DNA of 11,749 bases, taken from Calditrichota bacterium (GTDB lineage Bacteria; Zhuqueibacterota; Zhuqueibacteria; Zhuqueibacterales; Geothermadaptataceae). A model generated the notes under the pieces. It did not search any database. It was not told the DNA's origin and saw nothing but the letters and a program-made list of their open reading frames with translations. Below are positions 6,594 through 11,749 of the stretch, piece after piece. Both the position numbers and the translations under genes were made by a program. The stretch spans positions 1 to 11,749 of the forward strand of contig QQUM01000338.1 in the NCBI GenBank assembly GCA_008501545.1, in the 5' to 3' direction. How positions within the stretch are numbered: position 1 is the stretch's first letter; each line of letters starts with the position of its first letter.

Positions 6594-6611
6594 GGTTTTT
6601 TTAATTGCCAC

Positions 6612-6653
6612 AAAAAATCGCCCGGGAGATATCCCTCGGGCGATCCTTTTTTT
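6612..6653. terminator. Bidirectional terminator between convergent genes
   Basis: ATCGCCCGGGAG (6617-6628) pairs with CCTCGGGCGAT (6634-6644) with one mismatch. A run of T lies on the right (6647-6653) and a run of A on the left (6612-6617). It can therefore stop transcripts from the TRAP operon on one strand and from the M16 peptidase gene, whose stop is about 60 nt away, on the other. Confidence 0.85.
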
Positions 6654-6710
6654 AGCGTCACTTTTTTTAAAATCGAAGGATAATACTTATCCGATTTCGT
6701 AAGATTTTAT

Positions 6711-9551
6711 TCACTCTTCCGGCATTAATCTCACCTGTACATAATTGTCCAAATTAAGATATTTTTTCGCTGTATTCTGAACCGCATCCGCATTAAGCTG
6801 GTCGACGATATTGGGATAGTTCAGAATCTCATTCGCATCTTCATTGTGTTCATCGTAAAATTTCAGCCAGGTTAACCATGAACGGTTTTGTTTGAGCGAA
6901 ATCTCATATTCACGCCGCTGGGTTTCCTGCACTTTGAGCAGGTTCTTTTCACTGGGGCCATCCGTGAGCAATTCATGAATTTCTTCGAAAATGGCTGCTG
7001 TCAGTTCTTCAGCGCGCTCGGGATCACTCCCGAACCCGATACGAAGGCTGTAGCTGGTATCGGGTTTGGCCGAGTAGCTAGCCCTGACACCAACGCCGTA
7101 AGTGCCCCCCAGCTCCTCCCTTACACGTTCACGCAGCATGATCTGCAACACACTTGTCATCGCTTGCAGATTATAACGTTCTTGTCGACTCCATTCAAAT
7201 GGCCCGGTAAAAACGATGCTTGTCTGACTTTTTGGCTCCTTGCCCTTTTTAACGACTTTTTTGATCACACCTATGGGAGCCCGCATGCCAACATCTTTCC
7301 AGCTTTCTTTCCTGTCCAAAACTGGCAGACTGGCGATATAGGTTTTGATCAGCGGTTTCACAGACTTGAGATCGAAATTCCCAACAAAAAAGAAGGTGAA
7401 GTCACTTGCATCTGCAAAGCGGTCTTTATAAAAGTCGAACGATGTTTGCAGATCCATATTGGCAAAATACGATTCATCGACAGGTTGAGCCCGGATATGG
7501 TAGTTCGCAAGTGTAACCTGCAGTGTGTCCTGCAGTGCAGATTCCGGACTTGCTTTCATGTTGGCGATGTATTCTTGCAATCGCTGCTGATACGCAACGA
7601 AGGCAGTGCTGTCCTCCCGCGGGGCCGTAAATGTGAGATAAATGAGCTGAAATAACGTTTCCAAATCTTTAGGTGAAGCGCTGCCGCTCATGCCTTCGTT
7701 CAGTTCGTTTATATATGGCGAAACACGGACGACCTTTCCAGCCAGTAGTTTTTCCAATTGAATTTGATCCAGTTCAGCCAAACCGCCGTTTTCGACAACT
7801 GTAGCGGCTGTGGAGCCGGCAATAAAATCATCATCTGAAATCAGTGATGTGCCACCGGGGCTATAGGCACTGAAAAGGACTTCGTCCTCCTTAAAATCAG
7901 TCGACTTCAGCAGAACCCGGATACCATTGGCCAGACGCATTTCCGCGACACCCAGCGCTTTGTTTTTTCGTGTTATGACGATTCGTCCGGGCTCTGGTGG
8001 TGCGGTCATCAGGCCGATGCCGGCCACTTCGTCCACGTATGGTTCGATCGTCTTGTTTTTCACGTTTTCAAAGACAGTGTTAAATTCTGCTTCGGTGGGA
8101 ATGATGAGCTTTTCTTTTTCCGGTGCGTTGACAGCGACGACACGGTTTTCTTTTGTGATCCATTGTTGTGCTAGTTGATTTATCTCGTCAACCGTAATCC
8201 CCGGCAGTAATTTTTTGTACAATTCATATTCAACATCGATTCCGGGAATAGGTTCATCACTGAGAAAATTTCGAATATATTCAGCAGCAAAAGCGCCGGA
8301 GTTGGTTTTTTTCCGTTCCTGCCAGGCTTTTTCCATACCGCGCAGCAGATTGGTTTTCTCGCGTTCGAGTTCGGTTTCTGTAAAACCACGTTGTTTAATA
8401 CGCTCTGCTTCTGTAAGCAACGCTTCGAGCCCGCTCGCCAGTTTGTCCTCAGCGACCAGCGCCAGTAAAGCATACATGTCCTTTGTGCGCAGCAAATTGC
8501 CGTACATCGATTGTGCGATAATAAATGGCGGATTGGGTTTTTGCACAATTTCACCAAAGCGATTGTTCAGCATGGTATTGTAAAGTTGTGCGATGATGCC
8601 ATTTCGGTATTGCTGTTCGGTGCCTTCCGGCCGTACAGGATGTTTATAAATGACTTGAATAATGGTTTGCGCTGCTTCAGGATCAGTTGCGATCGCATAG
8701 AGTTTTTCTTCATGGTCCGGAATGGCATAGCTTGGTCGGGGACGTTCTTTTTCTGGATTTTTGATGCGATTGAAATGTTCTTTGATTAGCGATTCGATAT
8801 GGGTTTTGTCGAAATCGCCAACAGCAATCACAGCCATGAGATCAGGTCGGTACCAGTCTTTGTAAAATTGCACAAGGCTGTTGTGCGAAAAAGTTTCCAG
8901 ATTTTCTTTTGTGCCAATAGGCAGGCGATCGGCGTAGTGGGAGTTTTTCAGAATAATGGGTAATTGTTTATCCATCATACGGGCATTGGCGCCACGACCG
9001 GTACGCCACTCCTCGATGACGACTCCACGCTCTTTTTCAATTTCCAATGAATCAAAGCTGACTGCATGTGCCCATTGTTCGAGAATTTCAAATGCTTGCT
9101 CGAGGATTTCCAGGCTGTCTGTGGGGACGCGCAATTTATAGATTGTTTCATCAAAGCTGGTTGAGGCGTTGAGGTCAGCGCCGAATCGTGTGCCGACGAG
9201 TTCGAGATAGTCGATAAGCTCCTGCTTGGCAAATTTTTCAGTGCCGTTAAATGCCATGTGTTCAACAAAATGGGCCAGACCAAGCTGGTCTTCATCTTCC
9301 AGGATTGAACCGGCATTGACAACGAGTCGAAGTTCGGCCCGCTTCTCCGGCTTGACATTTTTGCGGATATAGTATTTTACGCCATTTTCAAGTGTGCCAA
9401 TCGTAATATCCGGTGCCGGAACAAGAATGTCCGAATTTACCGCTGCGGACATTGACTCCTCGACTGCTGTCGTTTGTGTGTTCTTTTGGCCAGCACATGC
9501 GAGCAATAGAAAGAAAAGAAAAAAGTAAAATGTTTTCATTCGAGTTTTCAT
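6711..9551 (-). CDS. M16 family zinc metallopeptidase, lipoprotein
   Basis: I start this gene at the ATG at 9551-9549 (946 residues), not at the upstream in-frame ATG at 9650. The chosen start follows GAGAG and opens a lipoprotein signal, MKTRMKTFYFFLFFLLLAC, with Cys19 after LLA; the extra 33 residues are low-complexity leader that includes a heptamer repeat. The first M16 domain has the inverted zinc motif HFVEH (His94, Glu97, His98) and the third ligand Glu174 in ERGVVIEEW, 76 residues on as in pitrilysin. The second half (from about residue 540) lacks HxxEH but keeps the family's REELGGTYGVGV segment (about 811-822), where Arg and Tyr assist catalysis. So it is a fused two-half peptidase, likely tethered at the envelope, degrading peptides or processed fragments. 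The physiological substrate is unknown. It is transcribed separately from the upstream kamA-like gene. Confidence 0.93.
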   Translation of the reverse strand: MKTRMKTFYFFLFFLLLACAGQKNTQTTAVEESMSAAVNSDILVPAPDITIGTLENGVKYYIRKNVKPEKRAELRLVVNAGSILEDEDQLGLAHFVEHMAFNGTEKFAKQELIDYLELVGTRFGADLNASTSFDETIYKLRVPTDSLEILEQAFEILEQWAHAVSFDSLEIEKERGVVIEEWRTGRGANARMMDKQLPIILKNSHYADRLPIGTKENLETFSHNSLVQFYKDWYRPDLMAVIAVGDFDKTHIESLIKEHFNRIKNPEKERPRPSYAIPDHEEKLYAIATDPEAAQTIIQVIYKHPVRPEGTEQQYRNGIIAQLYNTMLNNRFGEIVQKPNPPFIIAQSMYGNLLRTKDMYALLALVAEDKLASGLEALLTEAERIKQRGFTETELEREKTNLLRGMEKAWQERKKTNSGAFAAEYIRNFLSDEPIPGIDVEYELYKKLLPGITVDEINQLAQQWITKENRVVAVNAPEKEKLIIPTEAEFNTVFENVKNKTIEPYVDEVAGIGLMTAPPEPGRIVITRKNKALGVAEMRLANGIRVLLKSTDFKEDEVLFSAYSPGGTSLISDDDFIAGSTAATVVENGGLAELDQIQLEKLLAGKVVRVSPYINELNEGMSGSASPKDLETLFQLIYLTFTAPREDSTAFVAYQQRLQEYIANMKASPESALQDTLQVTLANYHIRAQPVDESYFANMDLQTSFDFYKDRFADASDFTFFFVGNFDLKSVKPLIKTYIASLPVLDRKESWKDVGMRAPIGVIKKVVKKGKEPKSQTSIVFTGPFEWSRQERYNLQAMTSVLQIMLRERVREELGGTYGVGVRASYSAKPDTSYSLRIGFGSDPERAEELTAAIFEEIHELLTDGPSEKNLLKVQETQRREYEISLKQNRSWLTWLKFYDEHNEDANEILNYPNIVDQLNADAVQNTAKKYLNLDNYVQVRLMPEE

Positions 9552-9579
9552 AGGACTCTCGGGTTTTAATGATTGAATT

Positions 9580-9614
9580 TTGGCTGTTGGGTGTTGGCTA
9601 TTGGCTGTTAGCTG
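9580..9614. repeat. Five tandem heptamers in the peptidase leader
   Basis: Five imperfect 7-nt units run head to tail on the + strand: TTGGCTG, TTGGGTG, TTGGCTA, TTGGCTG, TTAGCTG. They lie about 30-60 nt upstream of the chosen peptidase start, so probably in its 5' leader. Tracts reading CAGCCAA on the other strand could slip, altering leader length or structure. Confidence 0.75.
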
Positions 9615-9671
9615 AACAGGCTTTTCGCTCAAGAATATACTGAAATTCATTGTAATGTCCAGTCTAAATCA

Positions 9672-9710
9672 ATAAAAAAAGGTGTATCGATTATTACACC
9701 GATACACCTT
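9672..9710 (-). terminator. Terminator of the kamA-like gene
   Basis: AAGGTGTATCG (9679-9689) is a perfect 11-bp match to CGATACACCTT (9700-9710) with a 10-nt loop. Read on the minus strand, the stem is followed by a run of seven U. It lies about 20-58 nt past the kamA-like stop and separates that gene from the M16 peptidase. Confidence 0.9.
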
Positions 9711-9729
9711 GCATCTTTCTTAGAAGTTA

Positions 9730-11103
9730 TTACTCAAACGGAAATTTTTTCTCCCCGAAGGCCGGTTCGAGTTCGTCCAGCCATGTGGCTTCCGGGTTGT
9801 ATTTCGCAAAAAATGGTTGCATGACGATGTCCGGGCGCCGGGCTTGCAACATGTTGAGCCCAAAAACTTTTTCACCATTGATATCAAAGATGCCCGTCAC
9901 ATGTACTTTACCCGGCATTGCTGACATACTCGGCCCCCTTACAGTTCGCGCCAGCCCACTAACCTGTTGAATCGCATTTTTGTAAATTTCATATGTTCGC
10001 TCCAATGGTAAACCGTAATAGTGTTGTGCGCCTGTGTTGCGGACAACAAACATGTAGTATGGAATACAACCAAGTTTGACCTGCATTTTCCACATGGTGG
10101 CCCACACGTCGGGATCATCATTTATCCACCGGAGGACGGGGGACTGGGTGCGAATTTCGGCTCCGGTGCTGCGAATGCGTTTTATGGCGGCACGTACAGC
10201 AGGTGTGCCCAGCTCCCGGGGATGGGTGAAGTGGGCCATGATAGCCAGGTGTTTGCCGGAATCGACAATTTTTCGAAACAGGGCCAGTACTTCGTCGGCC
10301 TCAGGACTGTGCAAGTATTTGTATGGCCAGAAAGAAAGCGATTTCGTCCCGATACGAATTGTTCGCAAACTTTGCACATCTGCATTGATCAGTGGTTCGA
10401 GGTAATGCCGCAAACTGCGCGATCCCATGATCATTGGATCCCCGCCTGTAATGAGCACATCAGAGACTTCAGGATGCTTTTTCAGATAATCAATGAGCAG
10501 TGATGTTTCACGCATTGCAAACTTGTATTCCTCCTTGCCGGTGAATTGTGGCCATCGGAAACAGAATGAGCAGTATGCGTGGCATGTTTGGCCCTTGCTT
10601 GGGAAAAATAATACAGTTTCCCTGTATTTGTGTTGTAAGCCGGAAAGGCGTTCACCGTTCAGAAGGGGGACATTGTATTCCATCTGTCCCGCTGGATGTG
10701 GATTCAGTTCCTCGTGGATTTTATCCACAACCTTTTCCAGCTCTTCTTTCTCAGCGTCAAGGTTGAGTAGATTTGCAATTTTATCATAATGGTGTGGCAG
10801 AAGCATCTCCTTCTGCGGAAAAGTGAGTCGGAAAATTGGGTCATTCGGAATGTTGTTCCAATCAATCAATTCATTTATCACGTAAGTGTTCGTTTTGAAT
10901 GGAAAAACTTGTGCAACAACTTCAATCTCAAATTTTAATTTTTCCGGGAGCGCGCGTATTTGTGGAATTTTACGAAAATTATGCAATGAATATGCTTTGT
11001 ATTGCTGTGTATGCGCGACGTTAAAAGGATACTCTTTTTTGATAACCCGTCTGCCTTTCGGGCCATCTTTCCCGTACTGATTTTGTGCTGTGAAATGCTC
11101 CAT
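9730..11103 (-). CDS. KamA-family radical SAM / PLP protein (lysine 2,3-aminomutase-like)
   Basis: A 457-residue protein in the size range of lysine 2,3-aminomutases. The radical SAM cluster motif is C174-x3-C178-x2-C181 (CHAYCSFC), followed by the SAM-binding TGGDP (219-223). The N-terminal part has the family pattern PFKTNTYVINELIDW and DPIFRLTFP. PGKV with Lys399 fits the PLP-binding lysine of KamA. However, the two aspartates that hold the substrate side-chain amine in clostridial KamA (Asp293, and Asp330 seven residues before the PLP lysine) are not seen: the aligned segments read VVRNTGAQ (353-360) and Ser392. Only one Arg (FRW) follows the cluster, where KamA has CTRRR. A beta-amino-acid-forming mutase with another substrate is likely. 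The start has an excellent AGGAG at 6 nt. Confidence 0.85.
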   Translation of the reverse strand: MEHFTAQNQYGKDGPKGRRVIKKEYPFNVAHTQQYKAYSLHNFRKIPQIRALPEKLKFEIEVVAQVFPFKTNTYVINELIDWNNIPNDPIFRLTFPQKEMLLPHHYDKIANLLNLDAEKEELEKVVDKIHEELNPHPAGQMEYNVPLLNGERLSGLQHKYRETVLFFPSKGQTCHAYCSFCFRWPQFTGKEEYKFAMRETSLLIDYLKKHPEVSDVLITGGDPMIMGSRSLRHYLEPLINADVQSLRTIRIGTKSLSFWPYKYLHSPEADEVLALFRKIVDSGKHLAIMAHFTHPRELGTPAVRAAIKRIRSTGAEIRTQSPVLRWINDDPDVWATMWKMQVKLGCIPYYMFVVRNTGAQHYYGLPLERTYEIYKNAIQQVSGLARTVRGPSMSAMPGKVHVTGIFDINGEKVFGLNMLQARRPDIVMQPFFAKYNPEATWLDELEPAFGEKKFPFE

Positions 11104-11124
11104 AATTAACTCCTGTAGTTTTAC

Positions 11125-11138
11125 CCAATGCGCATTGG
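11125..11138. promoter_or_regulatory. Perfect 14-bp palindrome upstream of the kamA-like gene
   Basis: CCAATGCGCATTGG is its own reverse complement. It lies 21 nt upstream of the start codon, just beyond the AGGAG site, so it is in the 5' leader or near the transcription start. Such a site could bind a dimeric repressor; no regulator gene is visible in the window. Confidence 0.45.
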
Positions 11139-11381
11139 TGAGAAATTCTATTGGTGTTGGTACTCGGAAGCCGTATGCAGCCTATCCAGAAAATGTGTCT
11201 TTTTCAAGCTTTTGCGCATAATTTTTGGATTCGTTCGCGTGGTTAGATGTAAGTGGGCTGCAAATAAATTGTATACTTACTTTTTTGTAATTGTCTTCAA
11301 CAAAATAATTGTTCATCCTTACAATTCAAACCGATTTTCTGAAAAATCGAACTATTGGGATTTTTTTTATTTCTCAAATTA

Positions 11382-11482
11382 TTAAAAAACAATTTTTTAA
11401 GCATATATTTTCTATATGCCGATTTATTGTTTTTACCGGTTGCTGTTCCGATGAAAATGATGGAATTTTTAATAAATTCCAT
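11382..11482. repeat. Three perfect AT-rich hairpins
   Basis: TTAAAAAA with TTTTTTAA (11382-11400, loop of 3), GCATATA with TATATGC (11401-11419, loop of 5) and ATGGAATTT with AAATTCCAT (11460-11482, loop of 5) are perfect inverted repeats. The first two abut exactly. They lie 125-225 nt upstream of the NiCoT-like start. AT-rich DNA yields some hairpins by chance, so function is uncertain. Confidence 0.55.
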
Positions 11483-11607
11483 TCACAGAAAACCAAAAAA
11501 CTATAGCAATTGTTCAATCTCAGTCGTATCTTTGTCAACTTTTGTTAAAAGTGGAATTGGAAGGATATGAATCATTTTTAGTTACCTAATTTGGAGCTGT
11601 GTTGACT

Positions 11608-11749
11608 ATGGATACATCGATCTGGCCGATTGTCAGTTTGGGATTTTTTCTTGGAATTAAACATGCCCTGGATGCAGATCATCTCATTGCTGTTACGACG
11701 ATTGTTTCTCGAAGCAGGGGTTGGAAACAGGCATCGAAAATAGGTATTG
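11608..11749 (+). CDS. NiCoT-like nickel/cobalt transporter, 3' partial
   Basis: Only the first 47 codons are in the window. After a short hydrophobic opening (SIWPIVSLGFFLGIKHALDA) comes HALDADHLIAVTTIVS. This matches the HX4DH signature of transmembrane helix 2 that is essential for Ni2+/Co2+ uptake in the NiCoT/HoxN and UreH-like families. The start is probably ATG 11608, 11 nt after GGAG; TTG 11602 is in frame at a better 5-nt spacing and would add two residues. An in-frame TAA at 11587 bounds the start. Nickel versus cobalt cannot be told from this part. It is divergent from the kamA-like gene. Confidence 0.8.
   Translation, partial: MDTSIWPIVSLGFFLGIKHALDADHLIAVTTIVSRSRGWKQASKIGI

Larger units (their letters stand above)
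6290..6605. mobile_element. MITE-like element bounded by terminal inverted repeats
   Basis: Positions 6301-6322 and 6573-6593 are inverted copies differing only by one extra G; the core is GGGGCTGTATCAAAACAT. The symmetry extends outward with few mismatches through ACTGAT and the A-run on the left and ATCGG and the T-run on the right, giving about 30-35 bp per arm. GGGGCTGT-TCAAAA-type ends are familiar from several DDE-transposase insertion sequences, so a non-autonomous derivative is the best guess. There is no transposase, and no clean target-site duplication could be set. It could instead be a very long hairpin acting as a terminator after dctM. Confidence 0.65.
6240..6710. other. Structured intergenic region between convergent genes
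   Basis: This 471-nt gap contains no plausible coding sequence. It holds, in order, the left terminal inverted repeat, an AT-rich arm, a GC-rich cloverleaf-like palindrome cluster, a second AT-rich arm, the right inverted repeat and a bidirectional terminator. These are listed separately. Confidence 0.8.
11104..11607. other. Divergent AT-rich intergenic region
   Basis: About 500 nt separate the kamA-like gene (-) from the NiCoT-like gene (+). The open frames here (e.g. 11128-11385) are low-complexity, lack ribosome sites and look non-coding. A weak sigma70-like pair for the kamA-like gene, TTGAAA and TAGGCT with 17-nt spacing on the minus strand, lies around 11180-11210. I found no cobalamin-riboswitch core. 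A hairpin cluster fills 11382-11482. Confidence 0.5.

Noticed and set aside
6888..7655. 255-codon open frame on the + strand
   Set aside because: It lies entirely antisense to the M16 peptidase, whose motifs are unambiguous, and its translation resembles no family.
10021..10503. 160-codon open frame on the + strand
   Set aside because: It is antisense to the radical SAM gene, including its cluster region, with no plausible ribosome site.
11128..11570. Several 60-85 codon frames in the divergent intergenic region
   Set aside because: They are rich in Phe, Ile, Lys and Asn as expected of AT-rich DNA, overlap each other on both strands, and lack ribosome sites.
11104..11607. Cobalamin riboswitch upstream of the cobalt/nickel transporter
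   Set aside because: I looked for the conserved B12-box and GCCACTG-type core and saw neither.

Overview
The window looks like a chromosomal segment of a bacterium with a moderate G+C content and AT-rich intergenic DNA. The M16 lipoprotein peptidase, the KamA-like radical SAM enzyme and the thioredoxin-tailed UroD-type methyltransferase would fit the FCB/Calditrichota part of the tree. That placement is an impression from gene content only; no rRNA or marker gene is present.

Positions 1-3436 (+ strand) hold what appears to be a decaying corrinoid-dependent methyl-transfer locus. A UroD-family (MtaA-like) methyltransferase, cut by the left edge and carrying two C-terminal thioredoxin-like folds, overlaps by 4 nt (ATGA) the start of a CobW-type P-loop GTPase. 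That GTPase stops after 27 codons, just past its Walker A motif. Then come an intact divergent NRAMP-like transporter without the classical DPGN and MPHN metal-binding motifs, a very short stretch resembling a tyrosine-recombinase N-terminus, a terminator, and a clear pseudogene of a pterin-binding (DHPS/MtrH-like) methyltransferase with a frameshift, a stop and an internal or 3' deletion.

Positions 3437-6239 (+) encode a complete three-gene TRAP transporter (DctP lipoprotein, DctQ, DctM), tightly spaced as an operon. It starts directly downstream of the broken methyltransferase, and the pseudogene frame runs into dctP without a stop.

Positions 6240-6710 have no gene but are strongly structured. 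Terminal inverted repeats bound a roughly 0.3 kb MITE-like element. Its centre can fold into a cloverleaf: a 14-bp closing stem and three hairpins that abut with no unpaired base between them. A bidirectional terminator follows, between the convergent TRAP and peptidase genes.

Positions 6711-11103 (- strand) carry a large M16 zinc-peptidase lipoprotein and, upstream of it, a KamA-family radical SAM/PLP protein whose two substrate-recognition aspartates appear to be absent. A strong hairpin terminator separates them, so they are probably separate transcripts. A 14-bp perfect palindrome lies just upstream of the kamA-like ribosome binding site.

From 11104 an AT-rich intergenic region with a run of perfect short hairpins leads into the start of a NiCoT-like nickel/cobalt transporter (+), cut by the right edge. 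The metal transporters (NRAMP-like, NiCoT-like) and corrinoid-methyltransferase relics suggest a metal/cobamide-related neighbourhood, but that link is inference.
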